Part shown: in pieces, positions 36,291-43,563 of the stretch
How the letters are laid out: every line of letters starts with the position of its first letter
Numbering within the stretch: position 1 is the first letter of the stretch
Assembly (NCBI GenBank): GCA_036563875.1
Contig: DATCLO010000051.1
Location: forward strand, 38,752-102,751
Length of the DNA stretch: 64,000 bases
Direction of reading: 5' to 3'
Origin: ZC4RG29 sp036563875
Lineage (GTDB): Bacteria > Bacteroidota > Bacteroidia > Cytophagales > Cyclobacteriaceae
Position numbers and translations under genes: made by a program
Notes under the pieces: generated by a model
What the model was told of the DNA's origin: nothing
Databases searched by the model: none
What the model saw: only the letters and a program-made list of their open reading frames with translations

Positions 36291-36755
36291 ATGCCAATTG
36301 TCACTGATCCGCGCCAGAACCATCATGGTTGGTGGGGCACGGTTGTAGATGCCACCCCTTCAAGCAACGGTAATTCCGATGTGGTGCACGTTTTCCTGAA
36401 GACCTTTCGGGAAGCTCACTATGTGTCGCAAGGCACCTCTGTCAGACTCGAGGAACTGGGCGACACCGCAGCTCAGGCCCTGGAGCGCCTTCAAAAAAAC
36501 GGGTTGTCCAGCACGGTTCTTAAAATGATAGAAGACGACCTTGCGAACCTCAAGGCTCCCAAAGTAAAAATTCATCACATTGTGGGCATCAATGACGGCG
36601 AAACCACACCGCTCGCCCGCATGCACAATCTTGTTACAGAAGTTTGTTTCAACAACGATCACTGGCTTAACTCCGCGGGAGAAATCGGGCAGAAATCCAT
36701 AATTGAAGGAAGGAAACTGCCCAGTTTGAAAGATCGGGTAGCTGCGACGAAGTAA
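36291..36755 (+). CDS. Hypothetical protein, 154 aa
   Basis: I do not recognise this protein. It has no signal peptide or membrane segment. The N-terminus is unusually rich in polar and aromatic residues (RQNHHGWWGTVVDATP). A central helical part follows (VRLEELGDTAAQALERLQKNGLSSTVLKMIEDDLANLK). The C-terminal half has KVKIHHIVGINDGE and VCFNNDHWLNSAGEIG. It stands alone between two terminators and is convergent with the CHAT gene, so it is probably transcribed by itself. Codon use looks like that of its neighbours, which supports a real gene. Confidence 0.75.
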   Translation: MPIVTDPRQNHHGWWGTVVDATPSSNGNSDVVHVFLKTFREAHYVSQGTSVRLEELGDTAAQALERLQKNGLSSTVLKMIEDDLANLKAPKVKIHHIVGINDGETTPLARMHNLVTEVCFNNDHWLNSAGEIGQKSIIEGRKLPSLKDRVAATK

Positions 36756-36788
36756 GCAGGAAACATTATTTGGAAACGTGGTAATCGG

Positions 36789-36828
36789 TAATCGGTGACC
36801 GGTACAACTGGTCGCCGATTATTTTTTT
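36789..36828 (+). terminator. Intrinsic terminator after the 154-aa gene
   Basis: TAATCGGTGACC (36789-36800) pairs with GGTCGCCGATTA (36810-36821) over 12 positions with one G-U pair, followed by T7 to 36828. The left arm belongs to a short GGTAATCGGTAATCGGTGACCGG repeat tract. The stop codon of the convergent CHAT gene (36819-36821) lies within the stem. Confidence 0.85.
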
Positions 36829-39800
36829 GTCCTTCGCATATACGCCACTAGTGCGCCTGCAATCAGAAGTAAGGCTGCGATGACTAAGATGCCGATATTT
36901 ACTCCTGCTTTTCGAAAGGCGAGGTCCTGACCATTAATAACAAAGGCTGCCCAATGGGCTGGATGGGCCCTGAGAGGGTCCGATTCCTGAAGGAACTTTA
37001 GTTTTGCCTCACGAAGAGAGGCGCTTACCGATTGCCCATCATTCAGGTTTTCGTAGAACTGCGTCATGATGTCCGATGTAAAAGCATCTGGCACATCCCA
37101 AAGGCTCATCACAACAGAAGGGCAACCCGCATAGGTAAACGCACGCGCTATGCTAAGCACTCCCTCACCAGCCATGTTGCGCCCGATGCCTGTTTCGCAG
37201 GCACTGAGCACCACCAGACCAGCATTGAGTTCAAGATTATAAATCTCGTAGGCGTATAGGGTACGGTCCGACATGGAATCCCCTCGGAATATCAACCTGG
37301 AGTTGTCGGCCACCTCCACATCACCGACCCCATGAATACCAAGATGAATGAGGTCGTATCCCGCCGAATTATTGATAAAATTCTGCTTTGACGCTTCACT
37401 GTTTGTAAACCGTGTCACTTTCTTGTACAAGCGGCCCAGGGTTTCCAACTCCACATAAGTACCGGGCAACTCATCACCCTGATTTCGTCGTGTGAAGTAA
37501 CTCGGGTCAGATTCTCCGGAATAGCTAAACGCCAGGACTCTCTCAATCCTTTCGTGTCGACGGGTTCTATTCTTAAAGAAAATACTCGACGAGTACGCGT
37601 ACGAGACCTCGCGATCGTAGAGCACATAGTCTAAGTCGCTGAAGTAAATTTCGGACGATGGTTTATGAGAGGTAACCAGTGCTTCAAGCGGTACAATACT
37701 CAGGGGCCCGTCAGGAACGACAACGACTCTACGCTTCCTTATTGCGGGAGCAAAAAACTTTTGGTAAACACGGGCGGCAGCTTCCCCATACGCGTTCGCG
37801 TCGTCCGAGCCGAACCCGGGCTGACCGCTGATGGCTGTGTATACCGTCGTTATCAGCGTGTCGGTTGCTTCCTCGCGAGGCAGCGCTATTATGGCAGACG
37901 CGTCGGTGGCTATGGAAAGGACATAGATGCTGTCGTTCCCCCAGTAGTACTCCAGCAATTGTTCATCGCGGTCTAACTCTTTCTGAATCTGCTCGAGTGA
38001 AATGAGCAGGTCACCCATGGTCGACACGGTGTATCCCGGATAGCCACTGATTCGCGTCATGAGTTCACGCCTGCGATTGATGAGATTTACAACTTCCTCG
38101 TTCATGCGACGTATTGAATCTGGCGGAAGTGTCGCAGCGGTTAAACGCGCCCGCTGCCGCAGGTTCAACTCATTCCTTACTTCTTCCAGCTCGAAAAGAA
38201 GGGATTTGGGTATGCCCGAATTGTTGGCTCGTTCCGCACGTCCCAACGCTTCCAATACGTTGAGATACTTCGTCAATTCCATGAACTGAAGAGCATCTTC
38301 AAGGTACCGCGCTTCACCAACCTTATCGTATAACAACCGGGCGCACTGAATGCTGCGCTCGATACTTTGAGAAAAACTACTCATGAGAAATGGCTTTGAA
38401 AGATCATCGCCGATGTTCTGGCGGGCGATAATCATCTGGCCGTAGGCTGCGCGGTAATACTCAAGGGCTCGGTCAAGATGTTCCTGATCGTGATCCGCTA
38501 CATACCATTTCATATAGGCATCACCTGTATTAAAATAGGCGGAGATAAGGGACACAAAGTATGGGCTTTCCTCCTGAATAATTGGGCGGTCTGAAACACT
38601 GTCCGGCAATATCGATGAAGCGGCCTTCCGGAAGTCGGCCAGCGCCTGACGGTAATCGCCCTTTTCAAGGAACATTTTTCCCCGCAGATCAAATAGTTGT
38701 GACAACTCGCCATTCTTGGCTCCGTGTACACTTGCGGCTCTCTCAATTGCCCGTTTGAAATAGTGTGCAGCGGAATCATAGTTTCCCATCAGGCCATAGA
38801 GTTCTCCAAGGTGCGCACAAAAAAGTTGGAGATAAGCCGGATTCCGCGGCTCTGTACGCTCCCACAACCTGAGACCTTTTGATAGTGCCTTACGCGACTC
38901 GTTGTAACGCCCCATGGCCCGCAAATCGCTTGACAGGTTGAAGTACCCTTCAATCAAATCCTGACTGTATCCGGATGCATCATAAATCTCCAGTGCCTTT
39001 TGACGCATCTCCATTGAACGCCCGAAGTCGCCCTGAACAAAATACATGTTGGCGACAACCTGATAGGCAGCTGCCTGCTGGTAAGGAAGGTCGCCGTAAA
39101 GCGACAGGTAGAGATTCGCCATTGTTTCTACTTCATCGAAACGGTAGTTTTTCCTGGCGATAGTAGCGAGTCCGTAGTAAACACTACCCAGGGCATAGCG
39201 GCTGTCCGGCATGTAGCGCTTCTGTAATTCCATTGCCTTCAGGTAGTGTTGCTCAGCAAGATCCTTTCGTTGCAAGCCCCAGTTGTACACTACACCAAGC
39301 CAGAGATGTGAGTCGGCCACTTCGCGCGATTCATTCCCATAAATCTGGATACGCATTCGCAGCGCGCGAAGATGCATCTGCTCAGCCGTATCGGGCATGC
39401 TGAGTAAATCGTACACAACCGCGCTCGTAAACAACGCGTTGGCTTCCAGGTAGGGATAGTCCGAAATTCGCTCGGAGGCAGTCTTGTAGAGGTCCCGGAG
39501 ATAACGGAAGGGTCGGTGGTAATCCTCCGTGATGTTTGATTCAGGGGAGCCTTTCGCCTTCCACACCTCAAAGGTCTCTATCTCGGCGGCGCGCAGCATG
39601 AAGGAAATGTAGCCTTCCCAATTTCCTTCGTCTTTCATTCGCGTGGCAGCCGACAGCGATCTGTCGATTGCTTCGCGGTAGTTCCTGGTGGAAACCAGAT
39701 TGTTGATCCGATCGAGCTCAGGGTGCGACCACCGCGAAACGGTAGTTCGTTCCTGCGCGGAAACTTGTTGCAAGCCGAACTCCGCAGTGACAAGAAAGAC

Positions 39801-39857
39801 AGCACATGCCAGGCCGAATAGCTTCACCGTTTTCAAGATCGATTTCACGCCTTTCAC
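36819..39857 (-). CDS. TPR-CHAT protein: secreted, membrane-anchored caspase-like protease
   Basis: Protein of 1012 residues with an N-terminal signal peptide (about 1-35, ending VSAQ), many tetratricopeptide repeats (about 60-430) and a linker with coiled-coil character (about 530-620). The C-terminal CHAT domain of the caspase/separase clan has probable catalytic His842 (IHLGIHGVGD) and Cys887 (VLSACETGIG). A final membrane helix at about 988-1007 is followed by RRTKK. This predicts a periplasmic protease held by a C-terminal anchor with the TPRs as sensor or substrate platform. It lies 39 bases after a lactonase-like gene. Its function is not known. Confidence 0.9.
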   Translation of the reverse strand: MKGVKSILKTVKLFGLACAVFLVTAEFGLQQVSAQERTTVSRWSHPELDRINNLVSTRNYREAIDRSLSAATRMKDEGNWEGYISFMLRAAEIETFEVWKAKGSPESNITEDYHRPFRYLRDLYKTASERISDYPYLEANALFTSAVVYDLLSMPDTAEQMHLRALRMRIQIYGNESREVADSHLWLGVVYNWGLQRKDLAEQHYLKAMELQKRYMPDSRYALGSVYYGLATIARKNYRFDEVETMANLYLSLYGDLPYQQAAAYQVVANMYFVQGDFGRSMEMRQKALEIYDASGYSQDLIEGYFNLSSDLRAMGRYNESRKALSKGLRLWERTEPRNPAYLQLFCAHLGELYGLMGNYDSAAHYFKRAIERAASVHGAKNGELSQLFDLRGKMFLEKGDYRQALADFRKAASSILPDSVSDRPIIQEESPYFVSLISAYFNTGDAYMKWYVADHDQEHLDRALEYYRAAYGQMIIARQNIGDDLSKPFLMSSFSQSIERSIQCARLLYDKVGEARYLEDALQFMELTKYLNVLEALGRAERANNSGIPKSLLFELEEVRNELNLRQRARLTAATLPPDSIRRMNEEVVNLINRRRELMTRISGYPGYTVSTMGDLLISLEQIQKELDRDEQLLEYYWGNDSIYVLSIATDASAIIALPREEATDTLITTVYTAISGQPGFGSDDANAYGEAAARVYQKFFAPAIRKRRVVVVPDGPLSIVPLEALVTSHKPSSEIYFSDLDYVLYDREVSYAYSSSIFFKNRTRRHERIERVLAFSYSGESDPSYFTRRNQGDELPGTYVELETLGRLYKKVTRFTNSEASKQNFINNSAGYDLIHLGIHGVGDVEVADNSRLIFRGDSMSDRTLYAYEIYNLELNAGLVVLSACETGIGRNMAGEGVLSIARAFTYAGCPSVVMSLWDVPDAFTSDIMTQFYENLNDGQSVSASLREAKLKFLQESDPLRAHPAHWAAFVINGQDLAFRKAGVNIGILVIAALLLIAGALVAYMRRTKK

Positions 39858-39896
39858 GCTCAGAATGACATCGTTCCATCGCGCCTCTTCTTCCGA

Positions 39897-41030
39897 TCAA
39901 CCCCCAGTATTGATTCTAACGAACTTCAGACACACCGGCTTGTCCAACTGTATTCTTTTTCCTGTATCCTGCAACAACCCCGTCTTTTGGTCACGTTTGA
40001 AAATCACAATGTCGTTTGTATCCTGGTTGGCAGCCAGCAGGAAGTTGCCTGTCGGGTCAATAGCAAAGTTTCGCGGCGTTCTTCCGAGCGTGGACTGTCT
40101 TCCCACATACGTCAGCTTTCCGTCCTTACCAATGGAGTAGATCGTTATCTCATTCGCCTCTCCCCTGTTCGAACCATACAAGAACTTTCCGTCCGGAGAA
40201 ACGTGAATATCTGCTGCGCCCACGCTCCCCTGGAACCCAGCGTCAAGCAGGGTTATCGATTGCTTTTCTTTGAGCTTTCCGTCTTTATAGTCAAAGACCG
40301 TGACGGCAGCGTCAAGCTCGCGAATCAGGTATGCGTATTTTCCATTTGGGTGAAACGTCAGGTGTCTTGGTCCACCTCCCGGCGTCACCGGTGCAGCGCC
40401 GACAGGCTCCAGTGGATTGTCGGACGCGGTTTTTATTGCGTAGATGTGAATCTTATCGGTTCCCAAATCCGGCACCATCAGGTATTTCCCATCGGGAGAA
40501 AGCACGACGGCGTGCACGTGCGGTTTGTCCTGGCGTGAGGTGTTCACGCTGCTTCCTTCATGTTTTATTGTCTGTACTTTCGGATCCAGGGTTCCATCAG
40601 GGCTGACCCGAACTGCGGATAGCGTCCCCGACGAGTAGTTGCCAGCGAATACTACCTTTTGATCATTGCTTACTGAAACGTAGCAGGGATGATCACCCGC
40701 TGAAGTCACGGATCCAATCCAGGATAACGCACCGTTGGAAGGATTAAATGAAAAGGAATTGACTGTCCCCTTTCCCTGGCCCATTTCGCTCACGGCGAAA
40801 ACCCTGGTGCCGTCCTTACCCACCGCCAGATAGGATGGGTTGGTGACATCCGTGGATTTTGATTCGAATCGGGCATCGCCCGTGCTAGTATTGAACCGGT
40901 ACACCTGAAGGCCATTGGAGTTGTCCGCATTGGAATAGGTTCCGACAAGGAGCCAGTATTCTTCCCCTGTCTGGCCAACCGCCATAGAAAAAGCCAGCAT
41001 CATAAGACACATTACCGCCAGTGCTCGCAT
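39897..41030 (-). CDS. Lactonase-family beta-propeller protein (YbhE/6-phosphogluconolactonase type)
   Basis: The 377-residue protein has a signal peptide (ALAVMCLMMLAFSMAVGQ) and a seven-bladed propeller of the lactonase family. Characteristic segments are VGTYSNADNSNGLQVY at the start, KPHVHAVVLSPDGKYLMVPDLGTD, GGGPRHLTFHPNGKYAY, and GRTPRNFAIDPTGNFLLAANQ. Cytoplasmic relatives hydrolyse 6-phosphogluconolactone; this exported member more likely acts on another sugar lactone or only binds a ligand. It is the first gene of a two-gene unit with the CHAT protein. Confidence 0.88.
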   Translation of the reverse strand: MRALAVMCLMMLAFSMAVGQTGEEYWLLVGTYSNADNSNGLQVYRFNTSTGDARFESKSTDVTNPSYLAVGKDGTRVFAVSEMGQGKGTVNSFSFNPSNGALSWIGSVTSAGDHPCYVSVSNDQKVVFAGNYSSGTLSAVRVSPDGTLDPKVQTIKHEGSSVNTSRQDKPHVHAVVLSPDGKYLMVPDLGTDKIHIYAIKTASDNPLEPVGAAPVTPGGGPRHLTFHPNGKYAYLIRELDAAVTVFDYKDGKLKEKQSITLLDAGFQGSVGAADIHVSPDGKFLYGSNRGEANEITIYSIGKDGKLTYVGRQSTLGRTPRNFAIDPTGNFLLAANQDTNDIVIFKRDQKTGLLQDTGKRIQLDKPVCLKFVRINTGG

Positions 41031-41083
41031 AGTTTACAGAAATTGGGTTAGAGCGCCGGCTAAGGTAACGCTAATGAACCGTA

Positions 41084-41102
41084 ATGCCAATGCGCATTGC
41101 AT
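41084..41102. promoter_or_regulatory. Palindrome between divergent lactonase and DUF488 genes
   Basis: CAATGCGCATTG at 41088-41099 is a perfect 12-base palindrome, extended by ATGC/GCAT with one unpaired base. It lies 54 bases upstream of the lactonase start and 82 bases upstream of the DUF488 gene. It could be an operator for a dimeric regulator. Confidence 0.3.
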
Positions 41103-41183
41103 CGGGGGCAAATGACTTTTGTCGTCGGACATGGGCAAACTTTGTGTTACTTCACGACGTTGTTCCAATAACTAACCAGAACC

Positions 41184-41534
41184 ATGATATCTGTCGCGCG
41201 GGCATACAACTACAAGCCGGCTAAGGGAAGGTTTGCCATCCTGGTGGACAGACTTTGGCCCCGGGGACTGAGGAAAGAAGACCTCGGCGTAGACCTGTGG
41301 TTAAAAGATATCGCACCGAGCCATGAGCTGCGTAAGTGGTTTGACCACGATCCGGCCAAATGGGATGAATTCCGGAAGCGCTATGCCGAGGAGTTGTCGG
41401 CAAGCGCCGAGGTACTAAAACAGATCAGACAACTGGAGCGTCAACACGGGGAGATAGTGCTGCTATATGGCGCGCGCGATTCAAAACACAACAATGCGGT
41501 GGCGCTCCGTGAAATCCTGAAATCCCACCGTTGA
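41184..41534 (+). CDS. DUF488 family protein (YeaO-like)
   Basis: Small cytoplasmic protein of 116 residues with the DUF488 signature: ILVDRLWPRGLRKEDLGVDLWLKDIAPS near the start, LRKWFDHDPAKWDEFRKRYAEEL in the middle, and VLLYGARDSKHNNAVALREIL near the end. The biochemical role of this widespread family is not established. It is a single gene, divergent from the lactonase and convergent with the TonB-like gene. Confidence 0.92.
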   Translation: MISVARAYNYKPAKGRFAILVDRLWPRGLRKEDLGVDLWLKDIAPSHELRKWFDHDPAKWDEFRKRYAEELSASAEVLKQIRQLERQHGEIVLLYGARDSKHNNAVALREILKSHR

Positions 41535-41555
41535 TGCGCCACGACGGCATCATGC

Positions 41556-41972
41556 CTACTCTGACATTGTAAACATTACGGGAAGCGAGGTTCTGCAGCG
41601 CACAGCCCGTCCATTGATTTTCGCAGGCGTCCAATTGGGCATTTCCTTAACAAACCGGATTACTTCCGCATCCAGAAGCGGATGTACGCTCTCTTCTATC
41701 TCAATGTTTTCCTTGAGTATGGATCCGTCGCTTTCTACGACAAAGCTGACATACACGGTACCCTCAATACCCTTCTTCATCGCAGCTTTTGGATAGCGAA
41801 GCTTTTCGTTCATGAACTCCAGTAACTTTTCCTCGCCACCCGGAAACTCAGGATTGCTGTCCACTGTCATCACTACTGGTGGGGCGATTACCAGCGTATC
41901 GTTTACTTTCAGCTGACCATAGACAGTACCAGAAATCAGCAGAAGCGCACCGGCAAACAGCATCAGCTTCAT
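41556..41972 (-). CDS. Secreted TonB C-terminal domain protein
   Basis: The 138-residue product has a signal peptide (KLMLFAGALLLISGTVYGQ) and one TonB_C domain. That domain shows FPGGEEKLLEFMNEKLRYPKAAMKKGIEGTVYVSFVVESDGSI and a final PNWTPAKINGRAVRCRTSLPV. It lacks the usual N-terminal membrane anchor and proline-rich spacer, so it is not a complete TonB. Stand-alone forms are common in Bacteroidota and their function is unclear. Confidence 0.88.
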   Translation of the reverse strand: MKLMLFAGALLLISGTVYGQLKVNDTLVIAPPVVMTVDSNPEFPGGEEKLLEFMNEKLRYPKAAMKKGIEGTVYVSFVVESDGSILKENIEIEESVHPLLDAEVIRFVKEMPNWTPAKINGRAVRCRTSLPVMFTMSE

Positions 41973-42014
41973 GGCTTTGGATGGTTTAGGTAGTTGAGTG
42001 TTGGGGAAAATCCT

Positions 42015-42530
42015 CTATTCGCTCCAGGGTGGCGTAATCCCATTGACGCGCGAGTAGGCGATCAATTGGCCCATGTGCTCCCGCATGTGTGTCAGAGCGA
42101 TGATGATGGCACTCATAGTTGTGTATTCACCAGGAAAGGGAAACTCCACCTTATTGGGCAAAGTGTCGTCCTTGGTGTTCCGAACAGCGTCAGTTAGGTA
42201 CTTGAAAGAATCGTTAAGAGCGCTCTTCAGCTGATCCTTCGTGTTCAGCGTTGCGGGAAGATTCACGACGTCGACGCCTGACGGCATGGCTACACCCAAT
42301 CGGGATCCAAAGAAGTAGTTCGACTGAGCGAGGTGAGCAAAAACTTCCCTAAACGAGCGCACGCCATCGGCAGGCTTCCAGTCCAACTTGTCGTCCGGAA
42401 TCGCATCCAGTAGCTGAATTGTACGACCTAAAGCAAAATTGACGGCACCAGCAGATTCTTGCTGAAACTGGCCCTGGCAAAAGCCGAATACCGGCAGGCT
42501 AAAACAGATGAAGAACAACGTTTTTCTCAT
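42015..42530 (-). CDS. Exported DinB-family protein
   Basis: The 171-residue protein has a signal peptide (RKTLFFICFSLPVFGFCQ) and a DinB four-helix bundle. Potential metal-binding histidines lie in FREVFAHLAQSNYF and in ALTHMREHMGQLIAYSRVNG. The family includes metal-dependent thiol transferases, but many members have no known activity. It is a single minus-strand gene following the TonB_C gene in the leftward direction by a 42-base gap. Confidence 0.88.
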   Translation of the reverse strand: MRKTLFFICFSLPVFGFCQGQFQQESAGAVNFALGRTIQLLDAIPDDKLDWKPADGVRSFREVFAHLAQSNYFFGSRLGVAMPSGVDVVNLPATLNTKDQLKSALNDSFKYLTDAVRNTKDDTLPNKVEFPFPGEYTTMSAIIIALTHMREHMGQLIAYSRVNGITPPWSE

Positions 42531-42707
42531 GGGTTAGTGGAGTTTAGACGGCCAAGATAGCAATTCGGCCCGACAACACAATCGATTGAAAGTGTCGCAA
42601 AAACACCACGGGGACCAAGATTCGGGTCAAAAACTCAGTAATATATGGGTAATGATAGCAGTCTTCCGACGTTGTATCGAACTACGGGATTTGAAAAACG
42701 ACAGGAA

Positions 42708-43211
42708 ATGGAAAAATCCAGGATTATCTCAAAAGGACAGGCGAAGGTGTATGACGCGTTGGGACCCAGTGTAGGATTCCTTGTTTCGCCGACTGAAGTA
42801 AACGCTCCATATTGTATTATGGAAGGACGGATTCCGGCAGGATTCTCAGTACCTCTTCATCACCATCCCGACGATGAAAGCTTTTACATTATTTCCGGTA
42901 AGGTCAAAGTTTGGCGTGAGGATGCGGGCTGGTCAACACTGGAGAAGGGCGACTTTGTTCATGTACCCGCTGGTATGAAGCATGCATGGAAGAATGATGC
43001 AAAAGAACCAAATGTCGGGGTGATCGTTACCACTCCGCGACTGGGATCATTCTTCCTGGAAGCAGGACGGCCCATAGAACCGGGACGTGAGCAGTCGCCG
43101 CCAACACCTGAAGACTTCAAACGATTCACAGAGGTCGCTGCTCGCTATAATCATTGGGTGGGAAGTCCGGGAGAAAACGCATCCATTGGAATTGCTATCG
43201 ACATTCCATAG
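42708..43211 (+). CDS. Cupin-domain protein
   Basis: Single-cupin protein of 167 residues from the preferred start. Cupin motif 1 is FSVPLHHHPDDESFYIISGKVKVW, with the metal-ligand pattern HHHxxDDE. Motif 2 is GDFVHVPAGMKHAWKND with a further His. Relatives include dioxygenases and small-ligand binding proteins; the substrate is unknown. The frame is open from 42645, but ATG at 42708 is preceded by AGGAA and begins where family members do (MEKSRIISKGQAKVYD). Confidence 0.88.
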   Translation: MEKSRIISKGQAKVYDALGPSVGFLVSPTEVNAPYCIMEGRIPAGFSVPLHHHPDDESFYIISGKVKVWREDAGWSTLEKGDFVHVPAGMKHAWKNDAKEPNVGVIVTTPRLGSFFLEAGRPIEPGREQSPPTPEDFKRFTEVAARYNHWVGSPGENASIGIAIDIP

Positions 43212-43232
43212 AACTTTTTGCCACGTTATCTC

Positions 43233-43264
43233 TTTGAAAAGAGTTCGCGTCTGTTTTATCTTTG
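43233..43264 (+). promoter_or_regulatory. Strong Bacteroidota promoter for a predicted small RNA
   Basis: TTTG at 43233-43236, a 20-base spacer, then TATCTTTG at 43257-43264, an exact match to TAnnTTTG. Predicted start is about 43268-43272. It begins 22 bases after the cupin stop codon and is followed by no long coding frame. Confidence 0.75.
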
Positions 43265-43293
43265 CATCATGATTCTCAAAGGGACATATAACC

Positions 43294-43368
43294 ATGATTT
43301 CGCGCTGGATCGTACAAGCCAGCACAGGTCCCGGTTTTTCAGTTGATGCAATTCTAACTTCACACTGA
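43294..43368 (+). CDS. Possible 24-residue peptide within the predicted small RNA
   Basis: ATG at 43294 to TGA at 43366-43368. The peptide starts MISRWIVQASTGPGFSVDAI and ends LTSH. A purine-rich AAAGGGA lies 8-14 bases upstream. The stop codon touches the base of the terminator stem, an arrangement seen in attenuation leaders. There is no run of one amino acid that would identify a sensed tRNA. Confidence 0.3.
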   Translation: MISRWIVQASTGPGFSVDAILTSH

Positions 43369-43393
43369 AAACCCGGGTCGTCCGGGTTTTTTT
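43368..43393 (+). terminator. Intrinsic terminator of the predicted small RNA
   Basis: AAAACCCGG (43368-43376) pairs exactly with CCGGGTTTT (43382-43390) around a 5-base loop, with T7 at 43387-43393. Confidence 0.9.
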
Positions 43394-43563
43394 GTTTCCA
43401 CCGGATGGTACTGGAATAAAAAAAATCGTCGGATAGACGAGAGGGAAAGGTGTGCGTGTACGGGTTTGCGTGTCGGAGGGATTTGATTTGCGATTAGCGA
43501 GCGATTTGGGATTTGAGATTGGGTGAATGATCGAAGGGTGGAGATATAATATCAGTAGTAGTC
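43394..43563. other. Low-complexity region upstream of rtcB
   Basis: 170 bases with repeated GATTTG/GCGATTTG/GAGATTGGG-like words (about 43489-43525) and GTGTGCGTGTACGGGTTTGCGTGTCGG. This degenerate simple-sequence style is found in other gaps of this window. I see no gene or clear promoter here. Confidence 0.5.

Larger units (their letters stand above)
43270..43393 (+). ncRNA. Predicted small structured RNA of about 125 nt
   Basis: The unit runs from a consensus promoter to a strong intrinsic terminator. Inside, GGGAC (43281-43285) pairs with GTCCC (43328-43332), enclosing GCTGG/CCAGC (43304-43308 with 43319-43323). The terminator stem is AAAACCCGG/CCGGGTTTT. Two short frames overlap it: a nearly leaderless one at 43269-43346 (25 codons) and one at 43294-43368 (24 codons, MISRWIVQASTGPGFSVDAI...), the latter preceded by AAAGGGA and ending exactly at the terminator stem. 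It may be a regulatory RNA, a dual-function RNA, or an attenuator. I do not recognise a known family. Confidence 0.55.

Noticed and set aside
42645..42707. Upstream extension of the cupin gene to ATG 42645
   Set aside because: The 21 extra residues have no family counterpart, and ATG 42708 has a purine-rich AGGAA in front.
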